DNA of 64,000 nucleotides from Synechococcus sp. CC9311 (GCF_000014585.1 NC_008319.1:1922001-1986000), one strand, 5' to 3'; positions 6,258 to 16,550 are shown, counted from the first letter of the stretch. Notes: generated from the letters alone by a model not told the origin. A program made the numbers and translations.

Positions 6258-8333
6258 TTGAGCACGATCCATCGCGGCAGTCCCTGGCCACTAGGCAGCA
6301 CGATCACACCTCGAGGTGTGAATTTTTCTGTTGCAGCGCCAACGGCCAATCGGCTCGAATTACTGATCTTTTCCCATCCAGAGGCAAAAACACCTGAGCA
6401 GGTGATTGAGCTGTCGGAGGAACATCGCTCGGCAGATTATTGGCATGTCGAGGTCGAAGGAGTTGGTGCTGGCTGTTGCTACTGCTATCGGGTGTTTGGC
6501 CCCATTGAGCCAGGTGGCCATGGCTTTAGACCCGCCAAGGTGCTAGTTGACCCCTGCGCACGGGCCATTGATGGCTGGAACATCTACCAGCGAGCAGCGG
6601 CGACCGGTGCATCACCTAACACCGATAGGTGCTTGAAATCGGTGGTTTGCGAACGAGATCCGTTCGATTTCCAAGCCCATCCCCGTCCTCGCCACAGCTG
6701 GCAAGAGACCGTGATCTACGAGCTCCACATCGGCGGGTTCACCAAACGCCCCGACAGCGGTGTAAGCCCAGATCAACGCGGAACCTATTTGGGAGTGATC
6801 GAAAAGATCCCCTACCTGAAGGAGCTCGGGGTCACCACGATCGAGCTCCTTCCGATCCAAGCCTTCGATCCCAACGATGCCCCCGCTGGTCGTGACAATG
6901 TTTGGGGCTACAGCCCTCTCAGTTGGTTCGCACCACATCACGAATATGCGACGGGCTCGGATCCCCATTCGGCTCGAGACCAGGTCCGAGACCTCGTAGC
7001 GGCCTGCCATGACGAAGGCATTGAAGTCCTTTTAGATGTGGTTTACAACCACACCACCGAAGGGAACCGCAACGGTCCCACCTTGAGCTGGAGGGGATTT
7101 GCTGATCGCAATTACTACCACCAGAGCGATGCAGGTGAGTACATGGACGTGAGCGGATGTGGCAACAGCATTGCTGCCAACGATCCACTCTCCAGACAAC
7201 TCATCCTTGAATCACTCCGTTGCTGGTCCAATGAACTGGGTATCGACGGATTCCGTTTCGATTTAGGGATTGCTCTCAGCCGCGGGGAGAAGCTGAAACC
7301 CCTTGAACACCCTCCCCTGTTTGAAGCGATGGAGGCTGATCCTCAGCTGAGTGAACTCAAACTCGTGAGCGAACCCTGGGATTGTGGTGGGCTCTATCGG
7401 CTGAGTGATTTTCCAGCCAAACGGATTGGCACCTGGAATGGACACTTCCGTGATGCATTGCGCAGTTTCTGGAAAGGAGATGAGGGCAGCACCTGGCCTC
7501 TAGGACAACGCTTCCGTGGCAGTCCCGATTTGTACAACGGAAAAGCGGCAAGCCTTGGTAGCTCAGTGAACCTAATTACGGCCCATGACGGCTTCAGCCT
7601 CTTGGACCTCGTGAGCTTCAACAACAAACACAACTTGGCCAATGGTGAAAACAACAGAGATGGGGAGAACCACAACAACAGCTGGAATCACGGAGTCGAG
7701 GGGCCGAGCAGCGATCGCGCTATCCAGACACTGCGACGGCGCCAACAACGCAATCTGCTCAGCACCTTGCTGCTGAGTCGTGGTGTCCCGATGCTCCTTA
7801 TGGGCGATGAAGTGGGGCGCAGTCAGGGAGGGAATAACAACACTTGGTGCCAGGACAGCCCGCTCAGCTGGATGATCTGGGGAGACGATCACTGCGATCA
7901 CGAGTTGCAGGCCTACGTGCAACGCCTGCTGAATGTGCGCCAACAACTTGCGGTTTTATTCAATCCGATCCGGCCTCACATTGAAAAGAAACCGCTTCGA
8001 TCAAACGATTCAGACGAGTTGTGGAGGCAGTGGCATGGCGTAGAGCTCAGCAAACCTGACTGGGCTAACTGGTCCCACTGCTTAGCGATGAGCCTGCAGC
8101 AAGGACATCAAGGGGCTGTGTTGTGGATGGGATTCAACGCGTACTTCAAATCCATGCACTTCGACTTACCAGAAGCGGCCTCGCCATGGTGTCGATTGAT
8201 TGACACAGCATTACCTGCTGGAGAAGATCTCCCAACGCGGATCGAGCGTTGGAGTCCATCTGGAGTGCCATTAGAGGCGAGAAGCCTAGTAGTGATGGTG
8301 GCTCAGGAGTACGCAGACCGACTGAGTTTGTGA
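6258..8333 (+). CDS. glgX: Glycogen debranching enzyme / isoamylase type
   Basis: A 691-residue GH13 enzyme that cuts alpha-1,6 branches during glycogen breakdown. An N-terminal CBM48-like domain (PWPLGSTITPRGVNFSVAA) precedes the TIM barrel. The barrel shows DVVYNHTTEG, DGFRFDLG with the nucleophile Asp, LVSEPWDCGG with the acid/base Glu, and NLITAHDGFS with the third acidic residue. GNNNTWCQDSPLSW near residue 520 is typical of the GlgX/TreX group. Start is TTG at 6258, supported by homology running to the first residues. tRNA-Gly follows on the opposite strand. Confidence 0.93.
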   Translation: MSTIHRGSPWPLGSTITPRGVNFSVAAPTANRLELLIFSHPEAKTPEQVIELSEEHRSADYWHVEVEGVGAGCCYCYRVFGPIEPGGHGFRPAKVLVDPCARAIDGWNIYQRAAATGASPNTDRCLKSVVCERDPFDFQAHPRPRHSWQETVIYELHIGGFTKRPDSGVSPDQRGTYLGVIEKIPYLKELGVTTIELLPIQAFDPNDAPAGRDNVWGYSPLSWFAPHHEYATGSDPHSARDQVRDLVAACHDEGIEVLLDVVYNHTTEGNRNGPTLSWRGFADRNYYHQSDAGEYMDVSGCGNSIAANDPLSRQLILESLRCWSNELGIDGFRFDLGIALSRGEKLKPLEHPPLFEAMEADPQLSELKLVSEPWDCGGLYRLSDFPAKRIGTWNGHFRDALRSFWKGDEGSTWPLGQRFRGSPDLYNGKAASLGSSVNLITAHDGFSLLDLVSFNNKHNLANGENNRDGENHNNSWNHGVEGPSSDRAIQTLRRRQQRNLLSTLLLSRGVPMLLMGDEVGRSQGGNNNTWCQDSPLSWMIWGDDHCDHELQAYVQRLLNVRQQLAVLFNPIRPHIEKKPLRSNDSDELWRQWHGVELSKPDWANWSHCLAMSLQQGHQGAVLWMGFNAYFKSMHFDLPEAASPWCRLIDTALPAGEDLPTRIERWSPSGVPLEARSLVVMVAQEYADRLSL

Positions 8334-8337
8334 ATCA

Positions 8338-8408
<71 letters not shown>

Positions 8409-8446
8409 ACTAGTACGCCAGAACTGCTTGCCGAAAATGGTAGCCG

Positions 8447-9856
8447 TTGAGTCGCGTGCCCAAGCATTATGACGTTTCGAGTGCCCACTGTTCCGGATTG
8501 ACCTCTTCAACAGCTCGCCCCGAGGGCTCCCGTCGCCGTCTGATGCTCGCTTATGGGCTTGGAGATGCAGGTACCGGACTAGCCGCCACGACGTTGGGGT
8601 TTTACCTGTTTCCCTTTTTCACCTCTGCAGCAGGGTTGCCAGCTCTCATTGCCGGCTCCCTACTCACCGTGATCAAACTTTGGGATGCCATCAATGATCC
8701 GTTGATCGGCTGGATGAGCGATCACACAAGGACTCGATGGGGCCCAAGACTTCCCTGGATGTTTGCGGCCGCACTGCCATTGGGCATCAGCCTGGCAGCG
8801 ATGTGGTGGGTACCTGAGGGCAGCATTTTGCAACGCACGGCGTATTACGTGCTGATGGCCATCCTGCTGATGACGGCCTACACCAGCGTGAATCTGCCCT
8901 ATGCGGCGCTTTCCACCGAGCTCACACCGAATACGGCGATTCGCACGCGGCTGAATGCAGCTCGTTTTACCGGATCCATTTTGGCGGGAACCATCGGGTT
9001 ACTCATCGCTGTTTTCGTCTTGCGAGAGGGGAGTGGGGGCTACTTATTAATGGGACAAATCACAGGAACGATCGCAGCAGCAGCCACGCTGCTTTGCTGC
9101 TGGGGTCTTGCCCCATATGCCAAAAAAGCTCAACGCCCCAGTGGCAACAAAGAGCCCCTACGGCAACAACTGCGGCGCATTCGCTCCAACTCACGATTTT
9201 TGATGGTGCTAGGGCTGTATTTACTGCTGTGGTTTGGCCTACAGCTGATGCAAGTGGTTGCCCTGATTTGGCTCGTCCAAGTCATCCACGTTCCAGCTGG
9301 AATTGCCACATTGCTCTTGCTTGCCTTCAATATCGCCGCATTGGTGGGTCTCCAGGTTTGGAGCGTGCTGTCCAACCGGTTCGGCCGAATCAAGGCACTT
9401 GGCTGGGGATCGAGCATTTGGATTGCCGCCTGTCTCCTTTCGATGACCCTTGCGCCACTGACGGATAACAGCCTGGTTGCCCTGATCCCGGTGATCGGCC
9501 TGATCATGCTGGTTGGATTGGGGGCCTCAACGGCTTATCTCATCCCCTGGTCCCTGCTGCCTGATGCGATCGACGCTGATCCCACCCGCCCAGCGGGCCT
9601 CTACACGGCATGGATGGTGTTTGGACAAAAACTCATCATTGGCCTCAGCATGAGCGTTTTTGGAACATTGCTCCAGCTCACTGGCTACATCTCCACCAAG
9701 ACAGCCGATGGCGCATTGAGTTCTGTCCAACAGCCTGAAACAGCACTGATTGCCATTCGTCTTTGCATGGGTTTTATTCCGGCTGTGTTGGTGGTGATCG
9801 GGCTTCTGTTGATGCGACGCTGGCCTGATCGCGGCGCTCATCTGCACAGCGCTTAA
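8447..9856 (+). CDS. GPH-family (MelB-like) sugar:cation symporter
   Basis: About 469 residues with 12 hydrophobic segments. The N-terminal sequence has the GPH pattern: YGLGDAGTGLAATTLGFYL, then KLWDAINDPLIGWMSDHTRT and RWGPRLPWMF. The Asp residues in the second and fourth motifs bind the coupling cation in MelB. It probably imports a glycoside or other sugar-like solute across the plasma membrane; the substrate cannot be told. The start is uncertain: TTG 8447 and GTG 8456 are both possible, and the first 30 residues are poorly conserved in type. Confidence 0.85.
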   Translation: MSRVPKHYDVSSAHCSGLTSSTARPEGSRRRLMLAYGLGDAGTGLAATTLGFYLFPFFTSAAGLPALIAGSLLTVIKLWDAINDPLIGWMSDHTRTRWGPRLPWMFAAALPLGISLAAMWWVPEGSILQRTAYYVLMAILLMTAYTSVNLPYAALSTELTPNTAIRTRLNAARFTGSILAGTIGLLIAVFVLREGSGGYLLMGQITGTIAAAATLLCCWGLAPYAKKAQRPSGNKEPLRQQLRRIRSNSRFLMVLGLYLLLWFGLQLMQVVALIWLVQVIHVPAGIATLLLLAFNIAALVGLQVWSVLSNRFGRIKALGWGSSIWIAACLLSMTLAPLTDNSLVALIPVIGLIMLVGLGASTAYLIPWSLLPDAIDADPTRPAGLYTAWMVFGQKLIIGLSMSVFGTLLQLTGYISTKTADGALSSVQQPETALIAIRLCMGFIPAVLVVIGLLLMRRWPDRGAHLHSA

Positions 9857-9880
9857 GTCTTTTCTCTGAATCTCCTCTTA

Positions 9881-10627
9881 ATGAAGTCCCCTCGCTGGCT
9901 GAACCGACTTGGCAGCAGCCTGCTGATCGGCGGACAAGCTGTCTCAGCCACAACCAAAGGTCGAATCAACACCATTGATTTGTTTGATCAGCTCCAGGAA
10001 GCAGGGCCTGGAAGCTTTTTAATCGTGATTATCACGGCCTTAGCTGCAGGCACCGTATTCAATATTCAAATCACAGCGGAGCTCAACAGCATGGGCGCTG
10101 GATCCACCGTGGGAGGTGTTCTCGCCATTGGTCTAGCCAGGGAGATTGCTCCCCTGCTCACGGCCACGCTGCTGACTGGAAAGGTTGCCACTGCCTATGC
10201 CGCCCAATTGGGAACGATGAAGGTCACCGAGCAGATCGACGCGATCACCATGCTGCGCACCGATCCCGTGGAGTACTTGGTGGTCCCGCGCCTGATCGCC
10301 ATGGTGGTGATGGCACCGGTGCAATGCCTGTTGTTTTTTGGGGTTGCGATCTGGAGCGCTCAAATCAGCAGCACCAACCTCTACAGCATCCCTCCAGCCG
10401 TGTTTTGGACAGCCGTTAGGACCTGGCTAACACCTGATGACCTGCCCTTCATGTTGATCAAAGCACTGGTCTTTGGTCTTCAAATCGGTGTCATTGCCTG
10501 CGGATGGGGAATGACCACCAAAGGCGGAGCGAAAGAGGTTGGCACCAGCACCACAGGGGCTGTGGTCATGATCCTTGTCAGCGTGGCGCTGATGGATGTA
10601 TTGCTCACCCAGATTTTATTCGGCTGA
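9881..10627 (+). CDS. MlaE-family lipid ABC transporter permease
   Basis: A 248-residue membrane protein of the MlaE/YrbE/TGD1 family. These form the permease dimer of lipid transporters between the outer and inner membranes. Hallmarks are AAGTVFNIQITAELNSMGAG, GLAREIAPLLTATLLTGKV and MKVTEQIDAITMLRTDPVEYLVVPR, with five hydrophobic segments. The ATPase and the MCE substrate-binding partner are not in this window, so the complex is encoded at several loci. Only 12 bases separate it from the next gene, a DUF3119 protein. Confidence 0.9.
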   Translation: MKSPRWLNRLGSSLLIGGQAVSATTKGRINTIDLFDQLQEAGPGSFLIVIITALAAGTVFNIQITAELNSMGAGSTVGGVLAIGLAREIAPLLTATLLTGKVATAYAAQLGTMKVTEQIDAITMLRTDPVEYLVVPRLIAMVVMAPVQCLLFFGVAIWSAQISSTNLYSIPPAVFWTAVRTWLTPDDLPFMLIKALVFGLQIGVIACGWGMTTKGGAKEVGTSTTGAVVMILVSVALMDVLLTQILFG

Positions 10628-10639
10628 TTGCCCAATCCC

Positions 10640-11038
10640 ATGACACCCTCCCCAGAGACCAACAGCGTGACCATCAGCCCGAACCCCAGGCTCCCGCTTG
10701 TGATTCTGCTGCTAAGTGCAAGCCTTTGGCCCTTACCCCTCAGTCCCTGGCCGCCCCTCGTCGTGGGGTTATTTGGCGTGTTTCTTCTGGTGCAGACCTA
10801 CATCCTGAAACTTGAATTCAGCGAACACGATCTGGTGGTGTGGCGCGGACAAGAAGAGCTACGCCGTTTCCCCTTCAGTGAATGGATGTCATGGCGTCTG
10901 TTCGCGCCTTGGCTGCCGGGACTTTTTTACTTCCGTGAAATCAAAAGTATTCATTTCCTGCCGATCCTGTTCAATCCAGAAGAACTTCAAGAACAACTGG
11001 AAAAACGGGTGGGACACCTACAACAAGCCAAATCCTGA
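10640..11038 (+). CDS. DUF3119 membrane protein
   Basis: 132 residues from ATG 10640; an in-frame TTG at 10628 abuts the stop of the preceding permease gene. Two hydrophobic segments (residues about 20-35 and 40-55) are followed by a PH-like stretch, LEFSEHDLVVWRGQEELRRF, and FYFREIKSIHFLPILF. DUF3119 is found in cyanobacteria and plastids. Its close coupling to the MlaE-type permease suggests a role in the same lipid transport, which is inference from position. Confidence 0.8.
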   Translation: MTPSPETNSVTISPNPRLPLVILLLSASLWPLPLSPWPPLVVGLFGVFLLVQTYILKLEFSEHDLVVWRGQEELRRFPFSEWMSWRLFAPWLPGLFYFREIKSIHFLPILFNPEELQEQLEKRVGHLQQAKS

Positions 11039-11164
11039 GCAAAATTGGATGAGCTCCTTCTTCATGCCCTGGCGTAACGAAAACGAAACGCTTCCCACAC
11101 GTTTGAACAGAAGGTTCGACTTGCGTCGCGCAATCAGCTGAAATAACCCAAGGACGAGCGGACC

Positions 11165-12145
11165 ATGCCTGACGACACCGATCAGACGCCCCACGAGCAT
11201 TCCGACGAGACGGCCGAAGCGTCGTCGCCTGAACCGGAGGCACCACAAAGCGATGACTCTGCTGCAGATTCAGGTAGCGATGCCTTGATCAGCCTTGCCC
11301 TGACCGAGCTGCAACAACGCAGGGATGCTTTGCATCAAGACATCGAGAGCCTCAACCAACGAAAACGGCAGCTTGAACAGGAGATTGCAGGAAGCTTCGT
11401 CGGCCAATCCGATGCCATTGCACGGCGCGTGAAGGGATTCCAGGAGTACTTGAGCGGTGCGCTTCAGGGCATGGCTCAGTCGGTCGAGCAGTTGGAGCTG
11501 GTATCCCAGCCGGTTGTGGTGCAGCCTTCTCCTCTGGATCAAGAGGCTGCCAGCACTCAGGAAGGGGACAACATTGCAGATCTAACACCAGCGGTTGCCG
11601 ACACCTTCAGGCCCGATGAAGCACTAATTCGCTCCAGCCTCGAGCGTTTTGCTGAGCAACCAGACTTCTATGCCGATCCTTGGAAGCTGCGCCGCAGCCT
11701 CGACCACAGCGACATCGCCCTCCTTGAAGACTGGTTCTTCAATCAAGGTGGACGAGGAGCGCAGTCCAGTCGCGGCAATCGCCCGCGAAACGTATTGGTA
11801 GGAAGTGCCCTGATTGCCATTCTCAGCGATCTCTACGGCGATCAGTTCCAAACCCTTGTTCTGGCTGGACAACCAGAGCGACTCGGAGAATGGCGGCGCG
11901 GATTGCAAGATGCCCTTGGATTAGGCCGCGAAGACTTCGGTCCAAACAGTGGCATCGTCCTGTTTGAACGCGGTGATGCCTTAGTCGAGCGCGCTGACCG
12001 CCTGGAAGAACGCGGTGAGGTTCCTTTGATCCTGATCGATGCCGCAGAGCGGGTCGTCGACATCCCCGTGCTTCAGTTCCCACTGTGGATGGCCTTTGCG
12101 GCTGGACCCGGTGAGATCTACGACGACGACAACGAACTTCTCTGA
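11165..12145 (+). CDS. DUF3086 protein
   Basis: 326 residues. An acidic, disordered N-terminus (about 40 aa) is followed by a coiled coil (LQQRRDALHQDIESLNQRKRQ) and a conserved C-terminal domain starting near residue 150. That domain includes SLERFAEQPDFYADPWKLRR and GREDFGPNSGIVLFERGDAL. The family is cyanobacterial and uncharacterised. Its stop overlaps the plsY start (ATGA), so the two share a message. Confidence 0.85.
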   Translation: MPDDTDQTPHEHSDETAEASSPEPEAPQSDDSAADSGSDALISLALTELQQRRDALHQDIESLNQRKRQLEQEIAGSFVGQSDAIARRVKGFQEYLSGALQGMAQSVEQLELVSQPVVVQPSPLDQEAASTQEGDNIADLTPAVADTFRPDEALIRSSLERFAEQPDFYADPWKLRRSLDHSDIALLEDWFFNQGGRGAQSSRGNRPRNVLVGSALIAILSDLYGDQFQTLVLAGQPERLGEWRRGLQDALGLGREDFGPNSGIVLFERGDALVERADRLEERGEVPLILIDAAERVVDIPVLQFPLWMAFAAGPGEIYDDDNELL

Positions 12146-12732
12146 TGGGTTTCTTTTCTCTCATCCTCGGCTACCTACTCGGATCCATCCCCAGTGGCTG
12201 GATTGCAGGGCGCTGGCTCAAAGGCATTGACTTGCGCGAGCTCGGTTCGGGCTCCACAGGAGCCACCAATGTGCTCCGGCAAGTGGGAAAAGTTCCAGCA
12301 TTGGTCGTTTTTTTGATCGATGTAGGCAAAGGCGCCGCCGCTGTCTTAGTCGCCCGAGCGCTTGGACTAGGTGATTGGATTCAGGTGCTAGCAGGACTGA
12401 CCGCTCTCGCTGGTCACATCTGGCCTGTTTGGCTGAATTTCAAAGGCGGAAAAGCAGTAGCAACAGGATTCGGCATGTTTCTAGGTCTGGCCTGGCCCGT
12501 GGGACTGGCCAGTTTTGGTGTGTTTTTGTTGACTCTTTGGATCTTCCGGATCGTGTCGCTCTCCAGTGTGTTGGCCGCCGTCAGCCTGCCCCTGTTGATG
12601 ATCCGCTTCTCAGGCATTGGTTCCTACGTCCTGATCGCGCTGGTGGCCATGGGTTTGGTGCTCTGGCGACACCGCAGCAACCTTTCAAGGATCCTCGACG
12701 GCAGCGAGCCCAAAATTGGCCAAAAGGATTGA
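12145..12732 (+). CDS. plsY: Acyl-phosphate:glycerol-3-phosphate acyltransferase
   Basis: A 195-residue integral membrane enzyme that moves the acyl group from acyl-phosphate to glycerol-3-phosphate, the first step in phospholipid and glycolipid synthesis. The three PlsY motifs are visible: GYLLGSIPSGWIAG, GSGSTGATNVLR and HIWPVWLNFKGGKAVATGFG. The start overlaps the DUF3086 stop. Location: plasma membrane. Confidence 0.95.
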   Translation: MGFFSLILGYLLGSIPSGWIAGRWLKGIDLRELGSGSTGATNVLRQVGKVPALVVFLIDVGKGAAAVLVARALGLGDWIQVLAGLTALAGHIWPVWLNFKGGKAVATGFGMFLGLAWPVGLASFGVFLLTLWIFRIVSLSSVLAAVSLPLLMIRFSGIGSYVLIALVAMGLVLWRHRSNLSRILDGSEPKIGQKD

Positions 12733-12769
12733 AAAGAAGCTGAGCGCACTGGGAGAACGGATGACTGGC

Positions 12770-13525
12770 TCACGTCGATAGGGCAGTACAGCACTGTGCG
12801 AACGCACCACTTGGATTCTCAGATTGAGTGATCGGTCGGCCGATCACGAGCTGAGAGGCTCCAGCCTCAATCGCGGCTGGAGGAGTCATCACTCGCACCT
12901 GATCGCCCACCGAAGTGCCTTGAGGACGAATGCCTGGGGTGACCAATGCGAATGGCTCTCGATGCTGAGCCCTGAGGGAGGCAACTTCCAGCGGCGAACA
13001 CACGCAGCCACCAACACCGGCTTTTGCCGCCAGAAGGGCGAGCTGTGATACTCGCTCGGCAATGCCTTGCTCGACCGCCAGTTCCCGCTGCAGCCGATGC
13101 TCTTCCCAACTGGTCAGCACAGTGACCGCCAATAACGTTGGCACCGGCTGCCCGGTGCTTTGCGCCCCCTCCACTACCGCGGCCTGAGCTGCCTGCAGGG
13201 CTTCACTGCCGGCACAGGCATGCACAGTGATCAGCTCGGCTCCCAGCGCTGCCGCCCGGAGACAGGCACCGGCCATGGTGGTCGGAATATCGTGAAATTT
13301 AAGATCGAGGAATACGCGCAGACCCTGATTCCGCAACTGAATCACGACCTCTGGCCCCGCTTGAACGAATAGCTCCAGCCCCACCTTCACCCAGCGCAAT
13401 CCCTGCACCTGCGCACTGAAAGCAAGCGCTTGATCAGGGGCCATCCCATCGAGGGCCACGATGATCCGTTCAGCTGATTCAGCCGAGAAAGAGGAAGCCA
13501 CACACCGTCTCCGCACAAACCTCAT
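12770..13525 (-). CDS. pyrF: Orotidine 5'-phosphate decarboxylase
   Basis: This enzyme makes UMP from OMP in pyrimidine synthesis. The barrel starts with RIIVALDGM. The catalytic Asp-x-Lys-x-x-Asp motif is [16 protein letters not shown], and the phosphate loop is [16 protein letters not shown] with [14 protein letters not shown] near the end. Residues 1-18 ([13 protein letters not shown]...) are probably upstream of the true start. 251 residues, a little above the bacterial norm. Confidence 0.95.
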   Translation of the reverse strand: MRFVRRRCVASSFSAESAERIIVALDGMAPDQALAFSAQVQGLRWVKVGLELFVQAGPEVVIQLRNQGLRVFLDLKFHDIPTTMAGACLRAAALGAELITVHACAGSEALQAAQAAVVEGAQSTGQPVPTLLAVTVLTSWEEHRLQRELAVEQGIAERVSQLALLAAKAGVGGCVCSPLEVASLRAQHREPFALVTPGIRPQGTSVGDQVRVMTPPAAIEAGASQLVIGRPITQSENPSGAFAQCCTALST

Positions 13526-13553
13526 CGTGATGCGTCATGAGCACCCCCTTCAC

Positions 13554-14438
13554 TCACCCCAGAACTTGAAAACAATCCGCAGGCAAACCTTTCACACCCA
13601 CATCGGCTTGAAACAGGCCACCTGCCAATGGCTCGGCCTGCAATGCATCAGCATCCATCCCCCTCGTCGCGGTCGTCACAAACAACTGATCCAAGTTGGG
13701 GCCGCCAAAGCAACATGAAGTGACTTGACGACAAGGCACCACCAATCGATCGAGCAAGCAGCCACGCAACGGATCCCAGCGCGTTACACAACCACCGCCA
13801 AAAAGGGCGATCCAAAGGTGACCATCTGAATCGATACACATGCCATCCGGAAGGGCATCCCAATCCTCTGGAATGTGGACACAGATGCTTGGTTCTCCGG
13901 CGATCTCACCAGCACCGTTGAGAGGGAAAGCCATCACACTCAGCGTTGGCGAATCAATGAAATAGAGCGTCCGACGATCCTGGCTCCAAGCCAGTCCGTT
14001 GGAGATCGTGAGCTGGCTGCGTTGGCGCGTGATGCCTGCATCACCATCGAGCCGCCATAGAGCGCCAGCTAGCGGCTCGAAGTCGTAGGCCATTGTGCCT
14101 GCCCAAAAACGCCCCCAAGGATCACATTTACCGTCGTTGAATCGATTACCAGGGCGATCGGCCTCCGGATCCGACAACAAGCTCACAGAGCCGTTGCTCG
14201 GATCCATCCTCATAAATCCCGCCGCTGTTGCGACCAGCAAATCTCCAACCGATGTGGGAACGACCGCACCCACATGGGCAGGAAGATACAAAAAATCATT
14301 GTTGCCAGTTGCAGGATCAAAGACGCCAATTCTTGAAGCCTCAATATCCACCCAAAGAAGAACTTGCCTCTCAGCCCACCAACAGGGACCCTCTGCTAAT
14401 CCCGCAGCAACCGGCAACACACAACGAGATGTCATCAA
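13554..14438 (-). CDS. SMP-30/gluconolactonase-like protein
   Basis: 294 residues forming a six-bladed propeller of the SMP-30/LRE family. Seen are LAEGPCWWAERQVLLWVDI, GNRFNDGKCDPWGRFWAGTM with the metal-binding Asn and Asp, ISNGLAWSQDRRTLYFIDS, and DGMCIDSDGHLWIALFGGG. Members hydrolyse sugar lactones using a bound divalent metal; the substrate here is unknown. It ends 28 bases before pyrF on the same strand. Confidence 0.9.
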   Translation of the reverse strand: MMTSRCVLPVAAGLAEGPCWWAERQVLLWVDIEASRIGVFDPATGNNDFLYLPAHVGAVVPTSVGDLLVATAAGFMRMDPSNGSVSLLSDPEADRPGNRFNDGKCDPWGRFWAGTMAYDFEPLAGALWRLDGDAGITRQRSQLTISNGLAWSQDRRTLYFIDSPTLSVMAFPLNGAGEIAGEPSICVHIPEDWDALPDGMCIDSDGHLWIALFGGGCVTRWDPLRGCLLDRLVVPCRQVTSCCFGGPNLDQLFVTTATRGMDADALQAEPLAGGLFQADVGVKGLPADCFQVLG

Positions 14439-14468
14439 GTTAATTCACAAATAAGCAGATGGCTTTCA

Positions 14469-14864
14469 TCAATACAAAACAGGCCTTTCTGTGCGTTTTC
14501 TACCTAAAATCACGCGCTCCACAACACCTTTCTTCTTGGAATAATGAACCAACTTATCGCCCTCAACTGTATTCAGGCTCGTCACTCCCGCCTGGCGATA
14601 GTCTCGATCAAATGGCAAAGCCCATGATTTGCCGCTTCGCATCACGTAAACAAGGAAGCGACGATCATTACTGATACAAAAACGCACTTTAACCTCATCA
14701 AATACTCCAACATCGCTTCCATATTCAGCCTTGCTGTAGTCACATTCCTGAGCCCGCTCATATTCCTCTTTAATCCCTGAATAAGCTGGTGCTGCCATTC
14801 CCACACCCACCACAAAAGTGAGGGCTGCTCCCAAAATTGAGCGCGAAGATTTCATATCAAACAT
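14469..14864 (-). CDS. Exported hypothetical protein (131 aa)
   Basis: Starts MFDMKSSRSILGAALTFVVG, a clear signal peptide with cleavage likely after AYS. GGGAG precedes the ATG at 14864 by five bases. The mature part has two cysteines and a mixed alpha/beta look, including FCISNDRRFLVYVMRSGKS and a basic C-terminus. No family recognised. Probably periplasmic. Confidence 0.65.
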   Translation of the reverse strand: MFDMKSSRSILGAALTFVVGVGMAAPAYSGIKEEYERAQECDYSKAEYGSDVGVFDEVKVRFCISNDRRFLVYVMRSGKSWALPFDRDYRQAGVTSLNTVEGDKLVHYSKKKGVVERVILGRKRTERPVLY

Positions 14865-14936
14865 GTGTCTCCCGATTTTGAGCTGTGGCAGTCATAGCAG
14901 CTCATCAAGGGTCAGAACAGCAACTGCGTTGCAGCA

Positions 14937-16184
14937 TCAAGGAACCAATCGCCTAAATGTCTTTTTACCGAGCTGAAGTACCTTCCCTTCCAATTCCGAC
15001 GCCGACACAAATTCCTGGTTGGGATCAGTAATTTTCTCTCCCTCAAGGCGTGCTGCTCCGCCTTTGATCTGTCGACGCGCTTCACTACTACTGGCACAGA
15101 TACCCACCGCGCTGAGCAGATAGAACGCCTTGGCAGGGAAATTCACTGCAGAAAGGGAGGCCTCGGGCACATCCGCTGATGCTGCTCCCGATCCACCCAC
15201 CAACGTGGCAGCGTCCGCCTGAGCTTTTTGGGCCACTTCCATTCCATAGCGACTTGCCGTCACCACCAGCGCCATTGCTTTTTGCTTGTCACGGGGATTG
15301 TCTGGGAACGACTCATCAGGCAAATCAGTAAGCAACATGAGGTAGTCGTTGATAGCCGCATCACCCACTTTTTCGAGCTTGGAGTACATCGACAACGGAT
15401 CGTCTTCCAGACCCACCGTGTTGCCAAGGCTCTTACTCATCTTCTGCACGCCATCAAGACCGACCAGAATGGGCAAGAGCAAACCGAACTGAGTTCGTTG
15501 TCCAAAATGACGCTGTAAGTCACGTCCCATCGCCACATTGAATTTCTGATCAGTGCCCCCTAGCTCCACATCAGCATCCACAGCAACAGAGTCGTACCCC
15601 TGAAGCAAGGGATAAAGGAACTCATGCAGCGCAATGGGAGTACCGCTCCCGTAACGCTTGGAAAAGTCATCTTTGGCCAACATTTGGCCCACCGTGGCCG
15701 TTCCCAGCAAGCCAATCACCTGTGGCAGATCGAGGCCTCCAAGCCATTCACTGTTGCGTCGCACCTCCAGCCTTCCCGGGGTTTCAAAATCAAGCAGAGC
15801 CCGCTCCTTCGGCTGTCCTTGCCCTAACTGGCGCAAATACGTCGTTGCATTGGCTTCCACCTGTTCCGTTGTGAGCTGCACGCGCGTGGCACTCTTGCCT
15901 GTTGGATCACCGATCCGAGCCGTGAAATCACCAATGATCAGGACGGCTGTATGACCCGCGTCCTGAAAAGCGCGCAACTTGCGAAACAAAATGCTGTGGC
16001 CAAGGTGAATATCACTTCCCGTTGGGTCAATGCCCAATTTCACCCGCAGAGGTCTGCCTTCCAACTCAGCCGCGGCCATACGAGCAGCCAGGGCCTGATC
16101 CACATCATCTGGATTTCCGTCCGGAAACAAATCGGCCATTCCCCGCTCCAACCAGTTCGGCAGTGAATGGGGGGTGATTGTCAT
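14937..16184 (-). CDS. tyrS: Tyrosyl-tRNA synthetase
   Basis: 415 residues. Class I motifs: [17 protein letters not shown] (HLGH) and [10 protein letters not shown]-terminal S4 RNA-binding domain follows (about residues 345-405, [20 protein letters not shown]). The HLGH variant and the insertion pattern resemble the TyrZ-like branch. It charges tRNA-Tyr in the cytoplasm. ATG at 16184 is close to the DUF1825 gene upstream, which ends 36 bases before it. Confidence 0.96.
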   Translation of the reverse strand: MTITPHSLPNWLERGMADLFPDGNPDDVDQALAARMAAAELEGRPLRVKLGIDPTGSDIHLGHSILFRKLRAFQDAGHTAVLIIGDFTARIGDPTGKSATRVQLTTEQVEANATTYLRQLGQGQPKERALLDFETPGRLEVRRNSEWLGGLDLPQVIGLLGTATVGQMLAKDDFSKRYGSGTPIALHEFLYPLLQGYDSVAVDADVELGGTDQKFNVAMGRDLQRHFGQRTQFGLLLPILVGLDGVQKMSKSLGNTVGLEDDPLSMYSKLEKVGDAAINDYLMLLTDLPDESFPDNPRDKQKAMALVVTASRYGMEVAQKAQADAATLVGGSGAASADVPEASLSAVNFPAKAFYLLSAVGICASSSEARRQIKGGAARLEGEKITDPNQEFVSASELEGKVLQLGKKTFRRLVP

Positions 16185-16220
16185 TACGGAAGGCCTGTGT
16201 TGTGCGACGGATCGTACGGC

Positions 16221-16550
16221 TCACTGACCTTCCGATTGCTCGAGCTGACTCTTCATCCGCTCCAAGGTTTGATTCATCTGCTCGAACATTTGCTCAGGGG
16301 TGATCCCAAACTGCCCCAGCTGCGTCCGCAACTGCTCGACGGTGAGCTTGGCCTGGAAGTCTTCCGAGAGCTCAAAGCGTTTCATAAAAACGCGATAACG
16401 CTCCATCAGATCTTCCATCGTGTCGATGAACTTCTTCTTCCCTTCTCGGTCGAACTTTCCATAGTCCGATCCCAACTGCATCAACTGTTGATAGTCGCCA
16501 AATAGATGCTTGGCCTCCTCCTGCACGATTTCGGAATCGAAGAAGGCCAT
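16221..16550 (-). CDS. DUF1825 protein
   Basis: 109 residues from MAFFDSEIVQEEAKHLF. The open frame upstream to 16667 is not family-like, so the internal ATG is used. The protein is almost all helical, with FGDYQQLMQLGSDYGKFDR and MEDLMERYRVFMKRFELSED. DUF1825 is a cyanobacterial family of unknown function. Lies directly upstream of tyrS and is likely co-transcribed. Confidence 0.88.
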   Translation of the reverse strand: MAFFDSEIVQEEAKHLFGDYQQLMQLGSDYGKFDREGKKKFIDTMEDLMERYRVFMKRFELSEDFQAKLTVEQLRTQLGQFGITPEQMFEQMNQTLERMKSQLEQSEGQ

